Source: Arachidicoccus ginsenosidivorans (GTDB taxonomy: Bacteria; Bacteroidota; Bacteroidia; Chitinophagales; Chitinophagaceae). From it: DNA of 64,000 nucleotides. The first letter of the stretch is position 1; each line of letters opens with the position of its first letter. Shown here in pieces: positions 39,304-47,192 of the stretch. The position numbers and the translations under genes were made by a program. The notes beneath the pieces are model-generated. The model was not told the origin of the DNA, did no database searches, and saw nothing but the letters and a program-made list of their open reading frames with translations. Location: NCBI RefSeq assembly GCF_007971385.1, contig NZ_CP042434.1:1116001-1180000 (forward strand), in the 5' to 3' direction.

Positions 39304-39335
39304 AGATTTTACCATTAATGAGGTCGTATGGGCTG

Positions 39336-40196
39336 TTACAACTTATAGATTTCTTTTAATGCTTCTTTCAATGCCAAAGGTTTTCTTCCCAAAAGGTTTT
39401 CCAGATCGTTTGTTACCTCTTCAAACTGGTGGTTTTTCTGATCTTCGGCAAAACCGGCGGTTAGTAAAATGGCAAATTCGGGAACGCCAAACTGCTTTAG
39501 TTTTTCGGTAAACTCTGTTGGGTCGGCATTGGTGTAAGAAACCGATTTGCCTGATAATTCCGAAAGAGCCTGAGCTACATCGGTGTACGAATACAGTTCG
39601 CTGCCTGTAATTTCATAGGTTTTATTTTCGTGTCCGTCCTGCAACAAAACATTGGCAACAGCTTCTCCCATTTCCCTGCGGAGGGCAAACGGTGCTTTAC
39701 CATCACCGGCAGGCAGGTAAATTCCGGCTTCAAAAACGTGCTCTCCCACATACATCGGTATCACATCGGTGTACAACGCATTGTGGAGAAACGTATAAAC
39801 AAGGCCGCTTTCCTTGATGGCATCTTCTGTTTCGAAATGGCTTGCCATCAACCATTTGATAGCGGATGTGCTCAGATCTTTTAGCGAAACACCAGTGTAA
39901 ACAATATGTTGTACACCCGCTTTTTTGGCAACTTCTACTACGGCTTTTTGCTGTTCGCCCCTGTTTTGAGCTACCGTTGAAATCAGTAAAAGTTTGTCTA
40001 TTCCTGCAAAGGCTTTTTCCAGCGATGCGGGATCGTCAAAATCGCCAATGCGTACCTGTACACCCTTATCTTTCAATGCCTTTGCTTTTTCCTCGCTTCT
40101 CGCCAATGCAACAAAGTTCTCTGTTGAGGTATGTTTTAACAACTGGTCTATTACCGCTGTTCCCAAATGCCCTGTGGCTCCCGTTACTAAAATCAT
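39336..40196 (-). CDS. NmrA-type NAD(P)H-binding quinone reductase-like protein
   Basis: A 286-residue atypical short-chain reductase. The Rossmann motif MILVTGATGHLGTAVIDQLL begins at residue 1. ALARSEEKAKALKDKGVQVR and IGDFDDPASLEKAFAGIDKL follow the pattern of QorB/QOR2 enzymes, which bind NADPH through the Arg-Ser region and reduce quinones. The family has no catalytic Tyr-x3-Lys; VYTGVSLKDLS is in its place. It is divergent from an HxlR regulator 155 bases away, an arrangement very common for redox-stress genes. Confidence 0.88.
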   Translation of the reverse strand: MILVTGATGHLGTAVIDQLLKHTSTENFVALARSEEKAKALKDKGVQVRIGDFDDPASLEKAFAGIDKLLLISTVAQNRGEQQKAVVEVAKKAGVQHIVYTGVSLKDLSTSAIKWLMASHFETEDAIKESGLVYTFLHNALYTDVIPMYVGEHVFEAGIYLPAGDGKAPFALRREMGEAVANVLLQDGHENKTYEITGSELYSYTDVAQALSELSGKSVSYTNADPTEFTEKLKQFGVPEFAILLTAGFAEDQKNHQFEEVTNDLENLLGRKPLALKEALKEIYKL

Positions 40197-40281
40197 TTTT
40201 TCTATTTGTTTACTATTTTCTAATGTGACAAAGTTACCTATATTTGCTATACATTCTATATGAATATACGATTTTATAGTG

Positions 40282-40297
40282 CTATACAGATGTATAG
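40282..40297. promoter_or_regulatory. Palindrome in the reductase/HxlR intergenic region, candidate operator
   Basis: CTATACAGATGTATAG is a palindrome with 6-bp arms and a 4-bp centre. It lies between the divergent NmrA-type and HxlR genes. A related half (TATACATTCTATA) is about 40 bp away. HxlR-family regulators bind such sites as dimers; binding here is inferred. Confidence 0.5.
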
Positions 40298-40351
40298 TTC
40301 ATATAAATAAAAGTAGTTGTTGACAGGAATTTTACGAACAAAATAATTGAA

Positions 40352-40747
40352 ATGATGGATAGCAGGTATTCAGATATTATGAAGTGTGACAGGGGTTTAA
40401 TCATGGCACTGACAGACACGCTGAATGTGGTGAGCGGCAAATGGAAGCTGGCGGTGGTATGCACCTTGCTCAGTGGTAAAAAACGTTTTACGGATATACA
40501 AAGGGCAATTACGGATATTACGCCCCGAATGGTTTCCAAGGAACTGAAAGAGCTGGAAGTCAACGGCGTGGTCAGGAGAAATGTGATTAACTCCACACCG
40601 GTTTTGATCGAGTATGAATTGACACCTTCAGGTGAGCAGCTTTATGAGGTCATCCAAAAAATGGTGGAATGGGGCTTGCAACATCGGGAGATTACGCTTA
40701 ATGGGACGGAGGAAAGAAAGGCTGATGAAGTCATTATATCCGGTTAA
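40352..40747 (+). CDS. HxlR-family winged-helix regulator
   Basis: A 131-residue regulator. The winged-helix core is typical: LNVVSGKWKLAVVCTLLSGK, KRFTDIQRAITDITPRMVSK, ELKELEVNGVVRRNVINSTP and EYELTPSGEQLYEVIQKMVE. Only one Cys pair candidate is visible (SDIMKCDRG, VVCTLLSG), so redox sensing through thiols is possible. The usual target of such regulators is the divergent neighbour, here the NmrA-type reductase. The start ATG at 40352 is preceded by AATTGAAATG; ATG 40355 is also possible. Confidence 0.88.
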   Translation: MMDSRYSDIMKCDRGLIMALTDTLNVVSGKWKLAVVCTLLSGKKRFTDIQRAITDITPRMVSKELKELEVNGVVRRNVINSTPVLIEYELTPSGEQLYEVIQKMVEWGLQHREITLNGTEERKADEVIISG

Positions 40748-40765
40748 ACTGTTTTTTAAAACCTG

Positions 40766-41682
40766 TTACTTTCTATTCTGAGGTTTCAAATTCGGCACCA
40801 CGTTCTCGCTCTTTGTGCCTACACGCATCGGCGGGCCGTGGCCATCAAAAAAGAACTGTATGTTGCTCCATTTCAACTTTTGAATATCAATATAAGAAAG
40901 CCCTGTAAAGCAACTGAAAATAAAGAGGTCTTTTACAAGTTCGTATTTGGACTTGGACGGTTTTAGAAGCATTAACTTTTCTACATCTCTTTTAAAAGAT
41001 AGCTGCGATCAGTTTCTTCCATGCTGATTTCATAATCCTCAAAAGGGTTTTGTCGAATCAAGCCTTTTTTTATCGCCAGTTCCGCCAATGCAATAACCGG
41101 CATGGTATAAACCCAAACAGTGTTATGCGTACATTCCTTATCTATGCGCAGAAAGAAATCGAACTCCCGGATAAAGTCTGAGGTAAGTTCCCGAAACGCC
41201 ATATCCTCCCTGTGATAGCGTTCCCTGATAAATTCGGACAGATCATTGTAAACGGTCTTGTATTTATTGTAGGTGTTTTGAGAACGTTTGCCCTTGCTGA
41301 CCATTCTTTCAAAATCCTCATTCTGGTCTTTAAACACTTTAAGGATAGCATCATCCATTACACCAACTCCCAAAAATGATAGCTTTACTTTTTGTGCAGT
41401 TGCAAAGCCTTCATCTTTGAGCATATCATCGTAAATCTTATTGATACGCACCCGTATATTGTCCAATTTAAGATTGGTACTCAGCGCCTGGGCACTTTTG
41501 CCCAAAACCCTTCCGTGTTTTAAATCCCAATTATTGGGGTTGATGCCCAGTTTGGTACTAAAGGATTTTGGTGTTCCGTCAATAGTGATACGTCCCATAA
41601 CAGGGACATTCCCGTTCTTCTTAGGTTCATTCTTCTTCAGGTAGAAAAGCAGCTTGAACGTGGATCTTTTCTCTTGTTCCAT
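40766..41682 (-). pseudogene. IntDOT-like tyrosine recombinase, truncated and frameshifted
   Basis: 41682 to 40981 encodes the arm-binding and SAM-like core-binding domains (STFKLLFYLKKNEPKKNGNV, SFSTKLGINPNNWDLKHGRV, FIREFDFFLRIDKECTHNTV). The frame breaks near 40987; one extra G gives LLKEDVEKLMLLKPSKSKYE and joins the next ORF. The catalytic domain begins with FIFSCFTGLSYIDIQKLKWS, with Ser where most tyrosine recombinases have the first Arg, as in IntDOT. After KWSNIQ the sequence is unrelated (FFFDGHGPPMRVGTKSENVV) and stops, so the remaining catalytic residues including the Tyr nucleophile are absent. It starts 116 bases from the right repeat. It cannot recombine on its own. Confidence 0.82.
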
Positions 41683-41797
41683 AACTCAATTGTTTAACGT
41701 TTAAAATTAACTTTCATTGAGTTACAAGGGAATATGAAAATCGGTGCAAATGACTGAAATATAGATTGTTATCTGGTCATTCGGTTAGTTGTAATCA

Positions 41798-41812
41798 GTA
41801 ACGATTTAGTAA
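41798..41812. repeat. Right direct repeat (candidate att core)
   Basis: GTAACGATTTAGTAA, identical to 36298-36312, between the integrase and the host PfkB gene. Confidence 0.75.
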
Positions 41813-41963
41813 CCTAACCTTGTCATTTTAAGCCCAAAACTTGTCGGACACCTACTTCCAAATTTTGCCTCACGTTTTATAAACCACTGTATATGAACGG
41901 TCTTAACCGTTTTGCTTATTTTTGCTTTCTCCTAATATTTTTTTATAAAAAAAAGTGCAATAC

Positions 41964-42887
41964 TTATTTACACTGCAGGTTAAAGTTGGTGAGTGCGACA
42001 AATTTTGCAGCGCGGCTGTCAATATCCTGCTGGCTTAGGTTTTGCAAACGCTCAGTACCTAGTTTCTCACAGCAATAACTGGCTGTGACACTGCCCATAA
42101 TAACGGCCGTTTTCATGTTCTCAAAGGACAAATCACCGGTGCTGGCCAAATAACCGATAAAGCCACCTGCAAAAGCATCGCCGGCACCTGTTGGATCAAA
42201 TACATCTTCTAAGGGCAATGCCGGAGCGCAAAAAATCTCTTCCCCATTAAATAGCAATGCACCGTGTTCGCCCTTTTTAACAATCAAAAACTTTGGCCCC
42301 ATCGCCAGAATTTTGTGTGCTGCTTTGACTATAGAAAATTCATCCGCCAACTGCCTGGCCTCTGAGTCATTGACCACCAGCACATCTACTAATGTCAGTA
42401 CATCCTTTAGATCTGCCATGGCGGTTTCCATCCAGAAGTTCATGGTATCCAGTACGATCAGCTTTGGCCGCCGGGTCAATTGCTGGATCACAGAGCGCTG
42501 GATGGCGGGCACCAGGTTGCCCAGTAACAAATAATCTGTCTCAAGATAGTTTTTGGGCAAAATGGGATTAAAATCTGCCAGTACATTTAAATCCGTTATT
42601 AAGGTTTCTCTGGTATTCATGTCCAGGTGGTACTTTCCACTCCAGAAAAAGGATTTTTTATCTTCGACAATCTCAACGCCATCGGTATTTACGCCCAGGC
42701 GATTCAGATCCTGCAGTACTTCTTTTGGGAAGTCTCCCCCGACAATGGACACTTGATTCACAGCATGCATAAAATTGGTAGCCGCATAGGCACAATAAGT
42801 ACCTGATCCACCAACGGTTTTTTCTGTTTTGGCAAAGGGGGTTTCAATCGCATCAAAGGCCATTGACCCAATAATGGTTAAGGACAT
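41964..42887 (-). CDS. PfkB-family carbohydrate/nucleoside kinase
   Basis: A 307-residue kinase of the ribokinase fold. The N-terminal TIIGSMAFDAIETPF and the GGSGTYCAYAATNF stretch match the sugar-binding start of the family. The C-terminal signature FDPTGAGDAFAGGFIGYLA contains the anion hole and the catalytic Asp. Substrate cannot be told from motifs; many Bacteroidota relatives are annotated as sugar or adenosine kinases. It lies outside the mobile element. Confidence 0.88.
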   Translation of the reverse strand: MSLTIIGSMAFDAIETPFAKTEKTVGGSGTYCAYAATNFMHAVNQVSIVGGDFPKEVLQDLNRLGVNTDGVEIVEDKKSFFWSGKYHLDMNTRETLITDLNVLADFNPILPKNYLETDYLLLGNLVPAIQRSVIQQLTRRPKLIVLDTMNFWMETAMADLKDVLTLVDVLVVNDSEARQLADEFSIVKAAHKILAMGPKFLIVKKGEHGALLFNGEEIFCAPALPLEDVFDPTGAGDAFAGGFIGYLASTGDLSFENMKTAVIMGSVTASYCCEKLGTERLQNLSQQDIDSRAAKFVALTNFNLQCK

Positions 42888-43045
42888 GTATAGCTGATTT
42901 TTGTGTTGTTTTATTATTTTTTGTTTTCTTATTTATTTTCAACCTGCAAACTTATTGAATTTTAATAATATTTCAAGTTCCCGACCGGAATTTAGCTGGT
43001 TGTCAACTGGGATAACCTCACAGACGTACACCTACGATTCATCAT

Positions 43046-43087
43046 CGAAGTGGCAACTTTTCCATTTTGGCATTATTTGCCACTTCG
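43046..43087. promoter_or_regulatory. Inverted repeat upstream of the cytochrome c gene
   Basis: CGAAGTGGCAA (43046-43056) pairs perfectly with TTGCCACTTCG (43077-43087) across 20 bases. It sits in the 278-bp spacer between two divergent genes, about 80 bases before the cytochrome gene. It could be an operator for a dimer or a leader structure. Confidence 0.45.
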
Positions 43088-43165
43088 TTAACGGAGCATC
43101 AATCGGTTGATAATTCTTTTTAATGTAACTTAGAGCCATTATTCAAATTATAAAATGTTACGTTG

Positions 43166-43591
43166 ATGAAAAAGTATTGGGTAGCGTTTTCAGCGCTGTG
43201 CCTCATGGCTGTTGCCTGCGGTTCTAATGGAAATAGTGATAGTGCAACCAACAAACCAGAAACTACCACACCTGCGGCTGAGAGTCATGAATCTGCAGCC
43301 TCTGATATTAGCAAAAATCCTGATTATACAAAAGGTCTCAAATTGGTCGCTCAAAATGACTGTCTGACCTGTCATAAAATAAGTGGGGAATCCACCGGGC
43401 CAGCCTATGATAAGGTGGCCGCTAAATATGCCGGCGCTGATGAAACGACGATCAGCATGTTGGCTGAACACATTATTAAAGGCGGTAGCGGTCACTGGGG
43501 CACAGTACCAATGACACCGCACCCTACAGTCAGTGTAGCGGATGCCAAGCAGATGGTTAAATATGTTTTATTATTGAAAGATCAACAATAA
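43166..43591 (+). CDS. Class I c-type cytochrome lipoprotein
   Basis: A 141-residue protein from ATG 43166. The lipobox Cys (LMAVACGSNG) is followed by a Ser/Thr/Glu-rich linker. The single heme site CLTCH is near residue 69, with the distal Met likely in TVPMTPHP. It resembles small cytochrome c551/c552-type domains that carry electrons to a terminal oxidase, here tethered to a membrane. The tadA gene starts 7 bases after its stop, so the two are probably co-transcribed. Confidence 0.9.
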   Translation: MKKYWVAFSALCLMAVACGSNGNSDSATNKPETTTPAAESHESAASDISKNPDYTKGLKLVAQNDCLTCHKISGESTGPAYDKVAAKYAGADETTISMLAEHIIKGGSGHWGTVPMTPHPTVSVADAKQMVKYVLLLKDQQ

Positions 43592-43598
43592 GAAGCCT

Positions 43599-44039
43599 AT
43601 GGTCCAAACAGATACGTATTATATGCAGCAGGCACTCAGAGAAGCCCAAAAAGCCTTTGACGCAGGGGAAGTACCCATTGGGGCGGTGCTAGTAATGCAG
43701 GACAGGATCATTGCCCGGGCACATAATCAGGTGGAGCTTCTAAAGGATCCGACTGCGCATGCAGAAGTCCTGGCTATAACGGCCGCCTGCGACCAAATGG
43801 GGGCTAAGTATCTGCCAGACGCTACTTTATATGTTACCCTGGAGCCTTGTCTGATGTGTAGTGGGGCCCTTTTTTGGAGCAAGATCGGCCGGATCGTTTT
43901 TGGAGCCAATGACCCAGGTAACGGTTACGCCCAAAAAGTCAAAACCAGCCCCTTCCACCCTAAAACAAAACTGGAAGGCGGCCTGCTGGCACAGGAATGC
44001 CTGGCGCTTATGCAGGGCTTTTTTAAAAACAGAAGGTAG
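43599..44039 (+). CDS. tadA: tRNA(Arg)-specific adenosine deaminase TadA
   Basis: A 146-residue zinc deaminase that converts A34 to inosine in tRNA-Arg(ACG). The zinc-binding and catalytic motifs are TAHAEVLAI and PCLMCSGALFWSKI, with the substrate-shaping FGANDPGNG region after them. Length and motif spacing match TadA rather than cytidine or guanine deaminase, though guanine deaminase is a close alternative. It lies 7 bases downstream of the cytochrome gene. Confidence 0.88.
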   Translation: MVQTDTYYMQQALREAQKAFDAGEVPIGAVLVMQDRIIARAHNQVELLKDPTAHAEVLAITAACDQMGAKYLPDATLYVTLEPCLMCSGALFWSKIGRIVFGANDPGNGYAQKVKTSPFHPKTKLEGGLLAQECLALMQGFFKNRR

Positions 44040-44136
44040 CAATCATAAGGAGGGTTAAATTTAATTAAGGGGCTCATTTAAATTTTATTAAACATATCTG
44101 TCTGATTGAAGCTGAACATTTAACCACATTTTTCAG

Positions 44137-44144
44137 TATCTTTG
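44137..44144 (+). promoter_or_regulatory. TAnnTTTG promoter box before sodA
   Basis: TATCTTTG fits the Bacteroidota -7 consensus, 84 bases before the sodA ATG. The -33 element is weak. Confidence 0.45.
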
Positions 44145-44228
44145 TTAGCCACCTTGGGCAAACCTATTGATAAATTTGTCTGAGGTCGAGAACATTTCAT
44201 TATTCAACAATTTAAAAAATTAAATAGT

Positions 44229-44834
44229 ATGGCTTTTACATTACCGCAGCTTCCATACGCATACGACGCACTGGAACCGCATATTGACGCAAAAACAATG
44301 GAAATTCACTACACCAAGCATCATCAAGGGTATGTGAACAATTTAAATAAAGCAATTGAAGGCACTGAAAACGCTGATAAGAGCCTGGAAGAACTGGTTA
44401 AGAACGCCGGTAATATCTCTGTTGCCGTTCGTAACAATGGCGGTGGTCATTGGAACCACTCCTTTTTCTGGACAATCCTCTCTCCTAATGGCGGCGGCCA
44501 ACCTTCCGGAGACCTGACAGCGGCCATTGACAGCGCATTTGGTTCCCTGGATGCTTTAAAAGAAAAATTCAATGCCGCAGGTGGTGCCCGTTTTGGTAGC
44601 GGCTGGGCTTGGCTGATCGTTAAAGACGGCAAGCTGGAAGTCACTTCCACTCCTAATCAGGACAATCCTTTAATGGATGTAGCAGAAACCAAAGGCACGC
44701 CTATTTTGGGTGTTGACGTATGGGAACATGCTTACTACCTGAATTATCAGAATCGCCGTCCAGATTACCTGGCTGCTTTCTGGAACCTGGTAAACTGGGA
44801 CAAAGTCGCTGAACTTTACAACGCCGCTAAATAA
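44229..44834 (+). CDS. sodA: Fe/Mn superoxide dismutase
   Basis: A 201-residue superoxide dismutase. Metal ligands are in [17 protein letters not shown] (His), [10 protein letters not shown] (His) and [19 protein letters not shown] (Asp, His). The segment [20 protein letters not shown] is common to both Mn and cambialistic forms, so the metal is not certain. It detoxifies superoxide in the cytoplasm. A terminator follows 31 bases after the stop. Confidence 0.96.
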   Translation: MAFTLPQLPYAYDALEPHIDAKTMEIHYTKHHQGYVNNLNKAIEGTENADKSLEELVKNAGNISVAVRNNGGGHWNHSFFWTILSPNGGGQPSGDLTAAIDSAFGSLDALKEKFNAAGGARFGSGWAWLIVKDGKLEVTSTPNQDNPLMDVAETKGTPILGVDVWEHAYYLNYQNRRPDYLAAFWNLVNWDKVAELYNAAK

Positions 44835-44865
44835 GCATGCGTTGTAAGCAATAATAGCACAATAC

Positions 44866-44901
44866 AAGGTGCAAAGCAGTAGTGTTTTGCACCTTTTTTT
44901 T
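44866..44901 (+). terminator. sodA terminator
   Basis: AAGGTGCAAA pairs with TTTTGCACCTT across an 8-9 nt loop, followed by a T-run. Confidence 0.85.
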
Positions 44902-44927
44902 CATTTTCATTTTAAAAATCAATTTTT

Positions 44928-45542
44928 ATGAAAAGACTCTTATGGGCTTTAATACCGCTGGCCGTTCTGGCCTCCTGTGGTAAAAGTAGCGAACGTAAAA
45001 TTCTGGTAGTTGCCAACGGAGACATTGCTGTCACCGGTCAGGATGTAAAAATAACCAATATTTCTGACGGTGCTGTGGAAAAGCTGGTAGATCTTAAAAA
45101 TGCAGATCAGACATCATTTACCGTCAATAATGGCGGTACCTCCAGCACGGTTCAGTTGCCTAAAGAAGACGGATTTTATCTGCTAAATCTAATGAAAGAC
45201 ACCGTTTTTGGCAGTCAGCTAGTGGATGGCAGGGATTATAATACAGCAGAAGCCTTAGGACTGGACAAACAAAAGGAGATGATCGACAGTTTAAAGCTTG
45301 TTTTACAAGGTAAAAACATTTCAGAAGCCAACAAGAATTACCTGGTAGTGCCAGGTCAGCTAACTAAAGTCACTGACGACCTCGTTCATGCTCGTATATT
45401 TGGGCCTTTCCACCAGATGAACAGCGATATTGATGCGCCAGCCGACGGCAAACCGCCCGTTTTGTATAAATTCTATTCTTCAGATGAACTGCAAACGCGT
45501 TTGCAAACAGTGGAAGAATCCTATAACGCTACGGGAGATTAA
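44928..45542 (+). CDS. Unknown lipoprotein
   Basis: A 204-residue lipoprotein (MKRLLWALIPLAVLASCGKS). I do not recognise the family. The N-terminal half is rich in beta-forming stretches with Asn/Gly turns (ILVVANGDIAVTGQDVKITN, FTVNNGGTSSTVQLPKEDGF). The C-terminal half is more helical and acidic (KEMIDSLKLVLQGKNISEAN, SDELQTRLQTVEESYNATGD). It stands alone between two strong terminators, so it has its own promoter. Confidence 0.8.
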   Translation: MKRLLWALIPLAVLASCGKSSERKILVVANGDIAVTGQDVKITNISDGAVEKLVDLKNADQTSFTVNNGGTSSTVQLPKEDGFYLLNLMKDTVFGSQLVDGRDYNTAEALGLDKQKEMIDSLKLVLQGKNISEANKNYLVVPGQLTKVTDDLVHARIFGPFHQMNSDIDAPADGKPPVLYKFYSSDELQTRLQTVEESYNATGD

Positions 45543-45564
45543 CTTCATCGAGCGTATTTAAAGT

Positions 45565-45612
45565 AAAATTGCCGGTGTGTACAATCTCTTGAATATACAC
45601 ACCGGCAATTTT
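45565..45612. terminator. Strong bidirectional terminator
   Basis: AAAATTGCCGGTGTGTA pairs perfectly (17 bp) with its complement at 45596-45612; A-runs and T-runs on both sides. Confidence 0.9.
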
Positions 45613-45716
45613 GTATTAAACTATTTTCTGTGATATTTACCTTAGCCTATAAATGCTGAGGAGGCAGATAGTTAACATTTTGCTTAAAGCCATTCTGTTA
45701 GCCAGCCTGGTGTTTA

Positions 45717-45986
45717 TTATTTATGACCGCTTTTTGGCTTTTTTAAGATAGCAAATACTTCTATGCCAAATCCCAGTAATATAACAATGGGTGCAAGGGT
45801 GATCCTTCTAAAGCTATACACCTCTGTTTTATCAAAGATACTTGCATTGGTACTGGCGCCACCGGACATCAGCATCATGCCTGCCGCAATGACTACAGCT
45901 CCGATAATCATCCACATATAATTATCCCTGGTAAAATTTAAGCCACCACTTTTTTGTGGTTCCTGAAGGTTCTTATTGTCCGACAT
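45717..45986 (-). CDS. DUF3098 membrane protein
   Basis: An 89-residue protein with two membrane helices: YMWMIIGAVVIAAGMMLM and LAPIVILLGFGIEVFAIL. It matches DUF3098, a small conserved Bacteroidota family encoded next to ftsX, as here (ftsX ends 167 bases upstream). The N-terminus is a short polar stretch. Function unknown; the linkage suggests a link to division or cell wall turnover. Confidence 0.85.
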   Translation of the reverse strand: MSDNKNLQEPQKSGGLNFTRDNYMWMIIGAVVIAAGMMLMSGGASTNASIFDKTEVYSFRRITLAPIVILLGFGIEVFAILKKPKSGHK

Positions 45987-46152
45987 GCGTTTTCAATTAT
46001 TATATACAGTTACAAATATGCCATTTTATTTTTAATTCCGCTGAAAAATTGGTGTTATTTCTAGGGGATGATTCCCCAATTTACGATATCTGAAAAAAAT
46101 CAGGATACGTCAATCATCCAAAATTACAGCCTACAAATTCCTTCTGAACCTG

Positions 46153-47028
46153 TTAATAAAGGTCATCTAACCTGGTTTTCAGGTATTTATTGACGCTTCG
46201 ATTGGTACTAAACCAGGAAATCAACACCGCAAATACAACCATGCAACCATAAAGTAAGAGATTGTTGCTGCCGCTTTCCAATGATCTGATCTCCGGAAAC
46301 CTTTCTTTTGCCCAACCGGTCAAAAGTAACATAATCACAATGGCGATCACCGCACTGATCAGCCCGTTAATAACCGCTCTTACATTCATGGGGCGGGCAA
46401 TAAAACTGCGTGTTGCCCCTACCATCTGCATGGTTTTGATCAGAAACCTGTTAGAATACATGGTCAGTTTAATCGTATTGTCAATACTAACCACGACAAT
46501 GATGCCCAAAATAATGCTGATCGCTAGAAATATCAGCCCCATTTTATTGACTTTATCATTCATGGAAGTCACCAGGGTCTCCGGATAATTCAGTCCGGAC
46601 AACTGCGTACCAAATTTTTGGGTCAGTTCATTGGCAATCTTTTTTAAGCTATCCTCATTGACGTATTCTGCCTTGGCATAAAAATTAATACTTTCCGGCA
46701 ATGGGTTATAATCCAGGATTTTATCCCAGTCCTCATTATTGTCTTTATTCCAGATTTCCTTGGCCTTTTCTTTATCAATATACTGTACATTCTTGGCATA
46801 AGGCTGGGCGGCTATATAATCCTTTATCTGGGCGATGGTGTCTTTACCAGCTACATTTAGATAGGCGGAGACCTCCACCTGTTCTTTCAGATTATTACCC
46901 ATGGCCTTCAGGTTAAGGAAGAACCAGCCCATGATGCCCATGATCAGCAGCACCAGGGATATCCCGACAATACTAAAGACGGAATTGGATTTTTTCTTGT
47001 GCCTGGCGGTGGTTTGAATTTCTGACAT
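46153..47028 (-). CDS. ftsX: Cell division permease FtsX
   Basis: A 291-residue permease partner of the ATPase FtsE. The ATG at 47026-47028 (MSEIQTTARHKKKSNSVFSI) is chosen; the upstream frame lacks a membrane segment. Four helices are visible: IVGISLVLLIMGIMGWFFLN near 20, a large extracytoplasmic loop at about 50-165 (VSAYLNVAGKDTIAQIKDYI), then GLIFLAISIILGIIVVVSI, VINGLISAVIAIVIMLLL and LLLYGCMVVFAVLISWF. FtsEX activates cell-wall hydrolases during division. It is divergent from leuS, and the two share a 164-bp spacer. Confidence 0.9.
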   Translation of the reverse strand: MSEIQTTARHKKKSNSVFSIVGISLVLLIMGIMGWFFLNLKAMGNNLKEQVEVSAYLNVAGKDTIAQIKDYIAAQPYAKNVQYIDKEKAKEIWNKDNNEDWDKILDYNPLPESINFYAKAEYVNEDSLKKIANELTQKFGTQLSGLNYPETLVTSMNDKVNKMGLIFLAISIILGIIVVVSIDNTIKLTMYSNRFLIKTMQMVGATRSFIARPMNVRAVINGLISAVIAIVIMLLLTGWAKERFPEIRSLESGSNNLLLYGCMVVFAVLISWFSTNRSVNKYLKTRLDDLY

Positions 47029-47100
47029 ATTGTCCTTAAAAGTAATTCTTAGTGTGAGAGAACCAATTAGGGCAAATTTAATGTTTACATAGTAATCACG

Positions 47101-47108
47101 TACATTTG
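47101..47108 (+). promoter_or_regulatory. TAnnTTTG promoter box for leuS
   Basis: TACATTTG matches the Bacteroidota -7 consensus. A TTTAC lies about 17 bases upstream as a possible -33 element. It is 85 bases before the leuS ATG. Confidence 0.55.
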
Positions 47109-47138
47109 CAGGCAATTATTTTAATTTGTTTATAGGTT

Positions 47139-47165
47139 TGACCATAAAGGTTCCTTTTATGGTCA
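47139..47165. promoter_or_regulatory. Hairpin in the leuS 5' leader
   Basis: TGACCATAAA (47139-47148) pairs with TTTATGGTCA (47156-47165), with GG/CC extending the stem past a bulge. It lies between the promoter box and the start codon. Possible translation or transcription control element. Confidence 0.5.
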
Positions 47166-47192
47166 GCCTGACATATAAAGTTAACTCATCAT

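Larger units (their letters stand above)
36298..41812. mobile_element. Degraded integrative element bounded by 15-bp direct repeats
   Basis: The perfect repeat GTAACGATTTAGTAA occurs at 36298-36312 and 41798-41812, exactly 5,500 bp apart. An IntDOT-like integrase gene starts 116 bases inside the right repeat, the usual place of an integrase relative to its att site. The interval carries an RteC chimera, a monooxygenase, two AraC genes (one decayed), an NmrA-type reductase and an HxlR regulator. The flanking genes are ordinary host genes. The integrase is truncated and RteC lacks its N-terminus, so the element looks immobile. att identity is my inference from position and repeat. Confidence 0.75.
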
